Below, one piece after another: positions 7,773 to 15,621 of a DNA stretch of 22,327 bases. The notes beneath the pieces are model-generated. The model searched no databases. It had not been told where the DNA came from and saw nothing but the letters and a program-made list of their open reading frames with translations. The stretch is taken from contig JAGCJE010000114.1 in NCBI GenBank assembly GCA_017648225.1, positions 1 through 22,327 of the forward strand, in the 5' to 3' direction. The stretch comes from Kiritimatiellia bacterium (GTDB taxonomy: Bacteria > Verrucomicrobiota > Kiritimatiellia > RFP12 > UBA1067). Numbering within the stretch: the first letter of the stretch is position 1; each line of letters begins with the position of its first letter. The translations under genes and the position numbers were made by a program.

Positions 7773-8132
7773 TTACCGTTTAAGGCGCACCGTAACCGAA
7801 GCCGAGCGGAGAGACTTGATCGCGCCCGCCTTCGTAACCGTAAGTTCAACCGACTTTACGGCGTTATCCTCAAGACATGTTTCCGCCGCGATATACGCCG
7901 CACGCTCGATCATCATGCACTTCGCCTCTTTAAGACGCGCTGAAATCTTTTCGGTAAGCACGGCATAATCGGCGGTATCGGACAGATCGTCGCTCTCGGC
8001 GGATGCGGACGAAATCTCAAGCTTCGCATCGATCACAAGACGCTGAAGCCTCTCGCGCTCATCAGGACGCTCGCCGATCACACAGTCGACTTCAAGCTGA
8101 TTGAGCGAAAGAACCATTTTTTCAAGTTCCAT
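7773..8132 (-). CDS. folB: Dihydroneopterin aldolase (FolB)
   Basis: FolB splits dihydroneopterin to 6-hydroxymethyl-dihydropterin and glycolaldehyde in folate synthesis. The 119-residue length is normal. The family pattern is clear: LNQLEVDCVIGERPDERERLQ, with the active-site Glu21 region, then LEISSASAESDDLSDTADY with Tyr56, then TVTKAGAI with Lys101 at the catalytic lysine position. The protein forms an octamer in known members. The ATG at 8132 is preferred over a TTG at 8138 that overlaps the previous stop, since a GAGG site lies 8 bases before the ATG. No other folate gene is visible nearby. Confidence 0.88.
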   Translation of the reverse strand: MELEKMVLSLNQLEVDCVIGERPDERERLQRLVIDAKLEISSASAESDDLSDTADYAVLTEKISARLKEAKCMMIERAAYIAAETCLEDNAVKSVELTVTKAGAIKSLRSASVTVRLKR

Positions 8133-8134
8133 TA

Positions 8135-9547
8135 TCAACGCCTCTTCTTTTTGTTTTCCATCAGTTTCTCGCGGGCATAAAGCGAGGCCTTGCGCTTATC
8201 GCCCCAGAATTTAAGAAAGTCGGCCGCGACATCGCGGCTTTCGACCGCCGCCCAGGCGCGTTCGGTCGCCTCATCCGCAGAAAGGCCCTCGTCCATCGCC
8301 TTCAAATAGGCGGCCGGGATACCGCGATAGTCTTTAAACTCGTCCGACGTGTAGGCGCCCCTTTCAAGAAAATAGATGATAGCCCATGCCGTCACGTAAT
8401 GATCATTGACTTCGCCGGAATAAAACCGTTCGCGCGGCATTTTAAGAACGGCTTTTATCTGCCGCGCATAACGGGCGGGATCGCGCGCGACCCATTCCGA
8501 ACGGCTGCCGGTATCGAGAACCGAGACGGAATTCTTTGCGGAATTATAGCGGACGTTTTCAAAGAACGTCGCATGTCCCTCGTTAAACCACATGGCGTGA
8601 TCGCCGCGGCCCGTAGCATAATGAAGATACTGATGGAACGACTCGTGACGCATCGTAGCCATCGCGCGTTTCTGATCTTCCGCCACGATTAAAAGCTCGT
8701 CGCGTGAGGGATCCCAGAGCCCGCACGACCAGCTGTCTTCGGCCCCGGTAGAACTGCGATACTCCCGATATTCGCCTATTTTTGAGAATATGCGGACGGT
8801 GCATGTTGAAATATCGCGGCTCGGCGGAATGTAGAATTCAAATCCTTTGCGCAAAGCCCCCATATAGGTTAAGGCGTCTTTGATAAAACGGCTGCCGCGA
8901 CCGGATGGAAGATCGGTAAGAAACCTGTACTTCCCGTCCTTCATCTCCCACCATTTGGACGTTTTTTTAACTCCGTAGGTGCCGCGCGTATTTGCCGCGA
9001 AAGAACGCTCGAACGCGCGAAGCAGCTTCTCGGCGTCGGAGGATTTCACCTGTTCCTTGAAACGGAATTCAATCCAATAGGTAACGCCATCGGTGGTCTT
9101 GATGAACTTTCCCGAACCCTTTACGCCCCAAGACGCCTTCCAAGCCGCGAGCTCATCGTCGCTGGCGGTGAACTCGCGCTCCATTTCCGCGAGCTTTTTC
9201 TCGAGAGCCTCCCGCGTACATTCGAAACGATCCATCTCGGGAACGAGCGAAACGGCGCGCGCGAGTTTCATCACGTTGCCTTCGCGATCCTCCCATGTTC
9301 CGATTTCGGCGCGTTGTCTCCAAATGTCGACCGGCTCGAAAATCTTGATTTCTTTCGATTCGGTGCCGCGCGTCACCCGGTATGTCGCTCCCTGAGGCGT
9401 CGCGGAGGGGATCCCCCGCGAGTTGTCGAGCACCTTGCCTTTAAGCGCTCCGTCCACGATGACCTCGGGGCTCATTTTAAGGCGAGGTAGAGCCGTCACC
9501 GAAAAGGCCGCGAATAATGCAATCGGCAGAAGAAGCGCTTTAATCAT
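8135..9547 (-). CDS. Secreted putative zinc metalloprotease (gluzincin-like, DUF1570-type)
   Basis: The 470-residue protein has a Sec signal peptide (residues 1 to about 19), so it acts outside the cytoplasm. The C-terminal half carries HESFH at residues 301-305, an HExxH zinc site, followed by FNEGHATFFE with Glu323 as the likely third ligand. This spacing and the NEG motif are typical of gluzincins such as M1 and the peptidase-MA/DUF1570 group. The N-terminal 200 residues are charged and unassigned, with a possible coiled segment around 110-130. The start at 9547 has AAGGA 8 bases upstream, inside the end of argS, three bases after whose stop it begins. Substrate is unknown, and a non-proteolytic role cannot be excluded. 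Confidence 0.72.
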   Translation of the reverse strand: MIKALLLPIALFAAFSVTALPRLKMSPEVIVDGALKGKVLDNSRGIPSATPQGATYRVTRGTESKEIKIFEPVDIWRQRAEIGTWEDREGNVMKLARAVSLVPEMDRFECTREALEKKLAEMEREFTASDDELAAWKASWGVKGSGKFIKTTDGVTYWIEFRFKEQVKSSDAEKLLRAFERSFAANTRGTYGVKKTSKWWEMKDGKYRFLTDLPSGRGSRFIKDALTYMGALRKGFEFYIPPSRDISTCTVRIFSKIGEYREYRSSTGAEDSWSCGLWDPSRDELLIVAEDQKRAMATMRHESFHQYLHYATGRGDHAMWFNEGHATFFENVRYNSAKNSVSVLDTGSRSEWVARDPARYARQIKAVLKMPRERFYSGEVNDHYVTAWAIIYFLERGAYTSDEFKDYRGIPAAYLKAMDEGLSADEATERAWAAVESRDVAADFLKFWGDKRKASLYAREKLMENKKKRR

Positions 9548-9550
9548 CGG

Positions 9551-11221
9551 TCAGATCCTTCGAGGTGTCGCGATGCCGAGAAGATCGAGGCCGGTCGAAA
9601 GAACCTTTCCGAAAAGATCGCAAAGTTTCAATCTCGCACACTTAACGGAGTCGTCGCTCTTGAGAATGGGCGAATTCTGATAGAAGCTCGAATAAAGCTG
9701 CGAAGTCTGGAAAAGATAATCGGCGAGAACGCTCGGCTTATACGCCTCGGCCGCTCGGACGACGGCGCCTGGGAACTCGAGAAGCTGGAGCGCGAGACGC
9801 TTTTCGCTCGGAGTTGAAATATTGAACTCGCCGGAATCGAGATCAGTTTCGCCAGCCTTATCCATAAGCGAGCAGACGCGTGCGTATGCGTACTGGAGAT
9901 AGGGCCCGGAATTGCCCTCGAGCGCGAGCGCCTTATCCCAATTGAAGTCGATCGCCGTGCCGGGATCGTGCGAAAGATCGGCGTACTTCACGGCACCGTA
10001 GCCGATCGCCTCGGCGAGAGCCTCGTCGCCGCCGCGCTCCTTGACGATATCGAACGCCCTGCGCTTCGCCTCGGCGAGAAGTTCCTCGAGACGGATGAGA
10101 TTGCCTTCGCGGGTCGAAATCGCCTTACCCTGGAAACTCATGAGACCGAACGGAACGTGGACGAGCTTAACGGTATAGCCCATCTTCGCGGAAATCGAGA
10201 AGAACTGCCTGAAGTGAAGCTGCTGACGGTCGTCGGTAACGTAAATGATGCGCTCGGGATCGTAATCCGCAACGCGGCTGCCGACGCATGCGAGATCGCT
10301 CGTCGTATAATTGTAGCCGCCGTCAGACTTGCGGACGATCGCGACGCCAAGCTTCTCGGCTTCAAGATTGACGATGAGAGCGCCCTCGGATTCCTCGGCA
10401 AGCTTCATGTTGAGCAGTCTGTCGACGACGCCCGGCATCATCGGGTTATAGAACGATTCACCGCGATAGGTGTCGAACTTGACGCCGAGCTTGGAGTACA
10501 TTCGCTCGAACTCGCCGATGGAGATTTCAATGAACTTCTTCCAGAGCTCGAGATTTTCGGCGTCGCCCTGCTGGAGTTTAACGAGCTCTGCGCGGCATGC
10601 ATCCTTCCAGACTCCATCCTCCTCCTTCGCCTTCGCGGCGGAAAGGACGTAACACTTCTCGAGATTCGCGACGGTGAGATTGTCGCGCTCCTCCTGCGTA
10701 AGGCACTCGCGGTAGCCCTTGATGAGAATACCGAACTGGGTGCCCCAGTCGCCGAGATGGTTGTCGGCGATAACGTCGTAGCCGAGAGCGCGGAAGATGC
10801 GGTCGATGGCGTTGCCGATCACGGTCGAGCGGATATGGCCGATATGCATCTGCTTGGCGGCGTTGGGCGAGGAATAGTCGATTACGATTTTCTTACCCGC
10901 GCCGGACTGGGGAATTCCCGTCCTGTCGGCGGCGGCCAATTCGGCAAGGCGCTTAGCAAGCCACTCGCCGCTTACGGTAAGATTAAGAAATCCGGGGCCC
11001 GCGACTTCCACCTTTTCAAAGCACGACTTGTCAAGCGCGTCTACGACTTTCGCTGCCGCCTCGCGCGGATTAAGGCCGACTTTTTTCGCGATTTTGAGCG
11101 CATCGTTGCATTGGTAGTCGCCGAACTTGGGGTCGGTCGCGGGAACAACTCTCAACGCGGCGAAGTTCTCGCCGGGGAACGCGGCCTCAAACGCCGCCTT
11201 TACGGTATCTGTCAGTGTCAT
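9551..11221 (-). CDS. argS: Arginine--tRNA ligase
   Basis: ArgRS charges tRNA-Arg in the cytoplasm. The 556-residue protein has the N-terminal Add-1 domain that recognises the tRNA. The class I signature follows: PNAAKQMHIGHIRSTVIGNA, with HIGH as MHIGH. Next come HLGDWGTQFG and the degenerate KMSKS region QGKAISTREGNLIRL, which is normal for bacterial ArgRS. The C-terminal DALR anticodon-binding domain contains NSGPYLQYAYAR and ends around residue 556. The ATG at 11221 is preferred to an upstream TTG at 11236; GGAAA lies 8 bases before it. It is the first gene of the argS-protease-folB-unknown-sigma unit and is divergent from aspS, with a 194-base shared intergenic region. Confidence 0.96.
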   Translation of the reverse strand: MTLTDTVKAAFEAAFPGENFAALRVVPATDPKFGDYQCNDALKIAKKVGLNPREAAAKVVDALDKSCFEKVEVAGPGFLNLTVSGEWLAKRLAELAAADRTGIPQSGAGKKIVIDYSSPNAAKQMHIGHIRSTVIGNAIDRIFRALGYDVIADNHLGDWGTQFGILIKGYRECLTQEERDNLTVANLEKCYVLSAAKAKEEDGVWKDACRAELVKLQQGDAENLELWKKFIEISIGEFERMYSKLGVKFDTYRGESFYNPMMPGVVDRLLNMKLAEESEGALIVNLEAEKLGVAIVRKSDGGYNYTTSDLACVGSRVADYDPERIIYVTDDRQQLHFRQFFSISAKMGYTVKLVHVPFGLMSFQGKAISTREGNLIRLEELLAEAKRRAFDIVKERGGDEALAEAIGYGAVKYADLSHDPGTAIDFNWDKALALEGNSGPYLQYAYARVCSLMDKAGETDLDSGEFNISTPSEKRLALQLLEFPGAVVRAAEAYKPSVLADYLFQTSQLYSSFYQNSPILKSDDSVKCARLKLCDLFGKVLSTGLDLLGIATPRRI

Positions 11222-11255
11222 TTTATTAGTTTCCAATAACTGTTATATCACGCAC

Positions 11256-11264
11256 ATTATACCA
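11256..11264 (-). promoter_or_regulatory. Extended -10 promoter for argS
   Basis: The minus strand reads TGGTATAAT, preceded by AAATT, giving AAATTTGGTATAAT in total. The expected start is near 11249, which leaves a leader of about 28 bases that includes the argS ribosome site. No good -35 box is visible at 17 bases. Confidence 0.65.
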
Positions 11265-11377
11265 AATTTCAGGCGCATTCCATAAGACTAAATTAATCTG
11301 GCAGTCACAATAAAACTTGTCTCTCCTTCACCACATGGCAAAAGTTTTTTTACCCCGTACGATTTTCGCCGCAAATT

Positions 11378-11386
11378 TGATATAAT
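11378..11386 (+). promoter_or_regulatory. Extended -10 promoter for aspS
   Basis: TGATATAAT, preceded by AAATT, is almost identical to the argS promoter on the other strand. The expected start is near 11393, leaving a leader of about 23 bases. A clear AGGAGA ribosome site lies 7 bases before the aspS ATG. No -35 consensus is seen, but a T-run lies at 11345-11351. Confidence 0.65.
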
Positions 11387-11415
11387 ATGGGACTATATTT
11401 TCAGGAGAAACAAAT

Positions 11416-13227
11416 ATGCATCCTTATCGTACTAACACTTGTAATGAACTTCGCGCCGCTGACGCGGGCAAAACCGTTAAACTTTCAGGTTGGATTTTCC
11501 GCCTTCGCGATCATGGCGGAATTCTCTTCGTCGACCTTCGCGACCATTATGGTCTTACTCAGGTCGTTATCCATCCTTCGCGTCCTTTCTTCGGTCTCGT
11601 CGAAAAGGCTCACCTCGAGTCCGTCATTACAGTGACTGGCGAGGTTAAGCTCCGCACTCCCGAGACGATCAACTCTGATCTTCCTACCGGCGAGATTGAA
11701 ATCGAAGCTAACGAGCTTATTATGGAGTCTCCCTCTCAGGTAACTCCTTTATATATACCTGACGAAAAGGCCGACGAATCCGAGGAAATGCGTCTTCAGT
11801 ACCGTTTTCTCGACCTCCGTCGCGAAAAACTTCACAAAAACATCATTCTCCGCTCCGAAATCATAAAGTACCTCCGCGAGCAGATGTGGACGAAGGGCTT
11901 CAACGAGTTCCAGACGCCTATTCTTACGGCTTCTTCGCCCGAAGGCGCGCGCGACTACCTCGTACCTAGCCGCATTCACCGCGGTATGTTCTACGCCCTT
12001 CCTCAGGCGCCTCAGATGTTCAAGCAGCTTCTTATGGTATCTGGGTTCGATAAGTACTTCCAGATCGCGCCCTGCTTCCGCGACGAGGCTGCCCGCGCTG
12101 ACCGCAGCCCTGGCGAGTTCTATCAGATGGATATTGAAATGTCCTACGCGACCCAGGATGAGATTTTCGCGGTCGTTGAGGATGTCGTAGGTAAGACCTT
12201 TAAGAAGTTCTCAACTTGGGATTGCGGCGAGGCTCCTTGGCCGCGCATCAAGTATCGCGATGCGATGATGACTTACGGCTCCGATAAGCCCGACCTTCGT
12301 AACCCGCTCAAGTGGATCAATATGAGCGACTTCTTCGCGAAGGCTGACTTTAAGGCGTTCGCCGCGTGCGTACAGAACGGCGGTCTCGTTAAGGGTCTTC
12401 TCGTTAAGGGCATTGTCGGCGTTGAGACGCGCACTTGGTTCGATAAGCGAGAAGCGTTCGTTAAGGATAACGGCGGTAAGGGTCTTGGCTACATCTCCTG
12501 GACTAAGGAGGGCGAGCTTAAGGGCCCGATCGCCAAGTTCCTCTCTGCTGAACAGCTTGAAGAGATGAAAGCGCTCGTTAAGATGGAGCCGGGCGACGCG
12601 CTCTTCTTTATGGCGGCCGACGTTGACGAGTGTAACCGTCTTTCTGGTCTCGTACGTACTGATATCGCCGATCACATGACGAACGATATCCGCGAGAAGA
12701 ACTGCTACCGCTTCTGCTGGATCGTCGACTTCCCGTTCTTCGAGAAGGATCCTGAGACTGGTAAGATTATCTTCTCTCATAACCCCTTCTCTATGCCTCA
12801 GGGTGGTCTCGAAGCGCTTGAGACTAAGAATCCGCTCGAGATTGAAGCTTACCAGTACGACGTCGTATGTAACGGTATTGAGCTTTCTTCGGGCGCGATC
12901 CGCAACCACCGCATCGACATCATGTACAAGGCGTTCGAGATGGCCGGTTACACGAAGGACGACGTCGTTAAGAAGTTCGGCGCGCTCCACCGCGCGTTCC
13001 AGTTCGGCGCTCCGCCCCACGGTGGCATCGCCCCCGGCGTCGACCGCATGGTAATGCTTCTTACCGATACGCCCAACATCCGCGAAGTCATCGCCTTCCC
13101 GATGAACCAGAAGGCTCAGGACCTTCTCATGGGTGCGCCCAACTACGTTACCGAGCAGCAGCTCCGCGAGCTTCACATCAAGATCCGCGGCACCGGCAGC
13201 GAAGTTCAGGAAAAACCTGAAGCCTGA
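11416..13227 (+). CDS. aspS: Aspartate--tRNA ligase, probably non-discriminating
   Basis: AspRS charges tRNA-Asp, and in many bacteria also tRNA-Asn. The 603-residue protein has bacterial layout. An N-terminal OB anticodon domain (GWIFRLRDHGGILFVDLRDHYGLTQVV region) is followed by class II motif 2 (FRDEAARADRSPGEFYQMDIEM), a large GAD insertion and motif 3 (GGIAPGVDRMVMLL). His33 in RLRDHGG sits where E. coli AspRS has Leu30. His at this place is associated with non-discriminating enzymes that make Asp-tRNA-Asn for GatCAB. Ribosome site AGGAGA is 7 bases from the ATG. Codons are strongly biased (CTT/CTC, CGT/CGC, GGT/GGC, mostly AAG), as in highly expressed genes. Confidence 0.97.
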   Translation: MHPYRTNTCNELRAADAGKTVKLSGWIFRLRDHGGILFVDLRDHYGLTQVVIHPSRPFFGLVEKAHLESVITVTGEVKLRTPETINSDLPTGEIEIEANELIMESPSQVTPLYIPDEKADESEEMRLQYRFLDLRREKLHKNIILRSEIIKYLREQMWTKGFNEFQTPILTASSPEGARDYLVPSRIHRGMFYALPQAPQMFKQLLMVSGFDKYFQIAPCFRDEAARADRSPGEFYQMDIEMSYATQDEIFAVVEDVVGKTFKKFSTWDCGEAPWPRIKYRDAMMTYGSDKPDLRNPLKWINMSDFFAKADFKAFAACVQNGGLVKGLLVKGIVGVETRTWFDKREAFVKDNGGKGLGYISWTKEGELKGPIAKFLSAEQLEEMKALVKMEPGDALFFMAADVDECNRLSGLVRTDIADHMTNDIREKNCYRFCWIVDFPFFEKDPETGKIIFSHNPFSMPQGGLEALETKNPLEIEAYQYDVVCNGIELSSGAIRNHRIDIMYKAFEMAGYTKDDVVKKFGALHRAFQFGAPPHGGIAPGVDRMVMLLTDTPNIREVIAFPMNQKAQDLLMGAPNYVTEQQLRELHIKIRGTGSEVQEKPEA

Positions 13228-13232
13228 TAAAA

Positions 13233-13721
13233 ATGCAGAGGCTTAAGACTGTACTTAAGGCTTGGCCTGTTATCACGATCGTGGCGATGTTTCTTTCGTT
13301 TGCGACGAAAGAACTCGCCTACGATATATTCGGCGTAACTCTTCAAAGCCAGTCGTCCGTAAAATTAGTGAAAATGATAGCGGGATTCAATATGCAATTC
13401 CTGCTGTTCGCGGCGTCGGTTCTTGTTTTTGCGCCCGTACTCGAGGAGTTCATTTTCAGATACCTATTCTGGAAGCTTCCGGATCCAAGGCGAATCTGGA
13501 TTGCGGCTATTCCTTCTGGAATTCTCTTTGTTGCAGCCCACTACCTGCAGATGCCGTGGCCCGACAATGCTTTTCTCGCGTTGTTCTTCTTCGCCATCGC
13601 GCAATGCTGGGTCTATAAGACGACCGGCAGATTATGGTGCGCCATCCTCACTCACGCCCTTTTCAATGCCACGAATCTGATTTTGGTATTGGCCCTTCCT
13701 GAAAACTATCTTGTATCATGA
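13233..13721 (+). CDS. CPBP family intramembrane glutamic endopeptidase
   Basis: The 162-residue membrane protein has about four hydrophobic helices and the three CPBP/ABI (Rce1-like) motifs. These are EEFIFR (Glu71-Glu72-Arg76), a second motif with His103 in FVAAHY, and HALFNATN with His141 and Asn145. These residues form the catalytic site of the family. Bacterial members process membrane or lipidated peptides and some act in bacteriocin immunity; the substrate here is unknown. It is at the short end for the family, which often exceeds 200 residues. It begins 5 bases after aspS with no clear ribosome site, and its TGA overlaps the ATG of mtaB, so it is likely translated by coupling from aspS. 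Codon use is relaxed compared with aspS. Confidence 0.88.
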   Translation: MQRLKTVLKAWPVITIVAMFLSFATKELAYDIFGVTLQSQSSVKLVKMIAGFNMQFLLFAASVLVFAPVLEEFIFRYLFWKLPDPRRIWIAAIPSGILFVAAHYLQMPWPDNAFLALFFFAIAQCWVYKTTGRLWCAILTHALFNATNLILVLALPENYLVS

Positions 13722-14938
13722 AAGTCTGCTTTGAGACTTTCGGCTGTCGCCTCAACAAGGCGGAAGCCTTGAATATGGAGGCTCTGTTTCTCGCGAACGG
13801 ATGGACCAAAACGACAGGCCATTTCGACGCGGATCTGATCATCGTACGCGGCTGCAGCGTGACAGCACGCGCCCAGCACGACACCGAAAAATACATCGCC
13901 CGACTTCGTGCGAAATATCCCGCAAAGCGGATTTTCACCGCCGGCTGCATACCCGACAGGTCGCCGGAGTCGATGATCGAAAACGCGATGCGCTCTGCAC
14001 GTCATGACGGAATATTCATTAGCGACGCGGTTCCGACGTCAACCGCAAGAGCGTTCCTGAAAGTCCAGGACGGATGCAACGGGAAATGCTCCTTCTGCAT
14101 CGTGCCCAAATTCCGCGGCACTTCAATTTCAGAAGATTTCGATTCCGTCATTTCCAGGGCGAAAAAATTTCTCGACTGCGGCTATACGGAGATCGTCGTT
14201 ACGGGATGCAACCTTTCTATGTATCTTTCCGGAGGCAAACGTCTTTCCGACCTCCTGTCGGCGCTGGCGGACATTCAGAGCAGCGGACACAGAATCCGCC
14301 TCGGATCGCTCGAGCCAGGTTCCGCGGCGTCCGACGTGATCGACGTGATTGCCGACCATGAAAACATCTGCCGATTCCTGCATGTGCCGATCCAGTCGGC
14401 GTCGGCGAAAATCCTCGCGGAAATGAGAAGGCCATACAAGCTCTCCGATCTGCATGCGCTGATCGGCCGGGCCGCCGATAAAATCCCCGACATTTCAATC
14501 GGATGCGACGTGATTACCGGCTTCCCGTCGGAAAGCGACCTCGATTTCGCGGCGACCTGCGAATTTATAAAAAACAATCCTTTTTCGAACATTCACGCAT
14601 TCCCCTATTCGGAGCGCCCCGGCACATTGGCAGAAAAAATCACACCCGTCATCCCAAAATCCGTAAGATCCGAACGCGCGCGAATATTAACGTCGATCGT
14701 AAAGGATAAGCGCCGGAGTTTTGCCCGCAAATTCAAAAACCGAAAAGTCGGCGTGGTGATCGAGAATGCCTCGACGCTCTCCGGGTGGACCTCTGAAAAC
14801 CTATGGTGCTCCGTTCGATCGCCGAATCTACCCTCCGCCGCAACGAAGAAAATAAACTCGACTCTCGCCAGACGATCGCTGGTTGAAATGATTGTCAGAG
14901 ACGTCGAGTACGACCTCTTGAGTGCAGACCTCGCGTAA
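13718..14938 (+). CDS. mtaB: tRNA (N6-threonylcarbamoyladenosine37) methylthiotransferase MtaB
   Basis: MtaB converts t6A37 to ms2t6A37 in tRNA, using two iron-sulfur clusters and S-adenosylmethionine. The 406-residue protein has the UPF0004 domain with Cys10, Cys46 and Cys77 (ETFGCRLN, RGCSVT, AGCIP). The radical SAM triad is Cys120-x3-Cys124-x2-Cys127 in DGCNGKCSFC, and the family block GFPSESDLDF and PYSERPGTLA come later. A TRAM-like C-terminal domain covers about residues 340-400. FGCRLN and RGCSVT point to MtaB rather than MiaB or RimO, whose second motif is usually NTC. The ATG overlaps the CPBP stop (ATGA) and its TAA shares one base with the recO ATG. Confidence 0.9.
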   Translation: MKVCFETFGCRLNKAEALNMEALFLANGWTKTTGHFDADLIIVRGCSVTARAQHDTEKYIARLRAKYPAKRIFTAGCIPDRSPESMIENAMRSARHDGIFISDAVPTSTARAFLKVQDGCNGKCSFCIVPKFRGTSISEDFDSVISRAKKFLDCGYTEIVVTGCNLSMYLSGGKRLSDLLSALADIQSSGHRIRLGSLEPGSAASDVIDVIADHENICRFLHVPIQSASAKILAEMRRPYKLSDLHALIGRAADKIPDISIGCDVITGFPSESDLDFAATCEFIKNNPFSNIHAFPYSERPGTLAEKITPVIPKSVRSERARILTSIVKDKRRSFARKFKNRKVGVVIENASTLSGWTSENLWCSVRSPNLPSAATKKINSTLARRSLVEMIVRDVEYDLLSADLA

Positions 14939-15603
14939 TGGCCGGAGAGACGACAAAAACCAAGGGCGTCTGCCTCAACATCTACCCGTGGTCCAAAACG
15001 AGCCACATCGTCTCATGGTTAACCCCCAAAGGAAAAATCACAACCTCGGTCAAGGGCGCGGCGAGACCGAAAAGCGCATTCTTAGGGCAATACGATCTCA
15101 ACTACGAATGCGAAATCGTCTACTATCTCGGCGCCAAAGGCGACGTTCACGCGTTGAGGGAATGCGCTCCGACGGTCCTACGCGAAGAACTCCGGCTCGA
15201 CTACAAAAAACTTCTTCTCGCGGAACATTTCCGCGCCGTGGCCGAGTCGCTTGTGCCGTCGGGTCCCGACGCGAAGAACTGGTTCGATCTGTTGACAGAC
15301 TCTCTCGACCGTCTTAGAGTAGACTGCAACCTCATCGCTGAAATGCTTTCATTCGAGATAAAAGCGCTCGAACTTACCGGCCTTTCGCCCAAAATCGAGG
15401 CCTATTCCGGATCGTTTGCCTTGCGCGGAGAGCGCAGACTGCCGGTTTCCCGAGAGGTGGCGCAATGCATTTCAGACCCGCGAAGCGAAAAAAAGTTTGA
15501 AATTCTACTAGACGCGAGCAGGGTAATTGGTGTATTCTATATATTCCACCTGGATGAGGTTCCGCGCACAAGGCGGTTCGTGCTCCAGGCGATTCAACAA
15601 TAA
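14938..15603 (+). CDS. recO: DNA repair protein RecO
   Basis: RecO works with RecR and RecF to load RecA onto SSB-coated single-stranded DNA. The 221-residue protein has the N-terminal OB fold, with YPWSKTSHIVSWLTPKGKI and the family motif VKGAARPKSAF near residues 38-48. A helical domain follows. The zinc-finger cysteines found in some RecO proteins are not evident (Cys151 and Cys154 equivalents missing), which is common in the family. Length is slightly short but normal. The start codon overlaps the mtaB stop by one base (TAATG). Divergent sequence makes the call a little less secure than for its neighbours. Confidence 0.87.
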   Translation: MAGETTKTKGVCLNIYPWSKTSHIVSWLTPKGKITTSVKGAARPKSAFLGQYDLNYECEIVYYLGAKGDVHALRECAPTVLREELRLDYKKLLLAEHFRAVAESLVPSGPDAKNWFDLLTDSLDRLRVDCNLIAEMLSFEIKALELTGLSPKIEAYSGSFALRGERRLPVSREVAQCISDPRSEKKFEILLDASRVIGVFYIFHLDEVPRTRRFVLQAIQQ

Positions 15604-15621
15604 AAGGAAAACAGGTGACAC

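Noticed and set aside
9968..11239. Long 423-residue plus-strand frame
   Set aside because: It lies antisense to the whole of argS, which has all class I motifs. The frame is a shadow caused by GC-biased codons.
12211..13176. 321-residue minus-strand frame
   Set aside because: It is antisense to aspS with no ribosome site or family pattern.
13205..13221. Hairpin TTCAGG-AAAAA-CCTGAA at the end of aspS
   Set aside because: The stem is only six pairs with no U-run, and the next gene starts within a few bases, so it is not a believable terminator.
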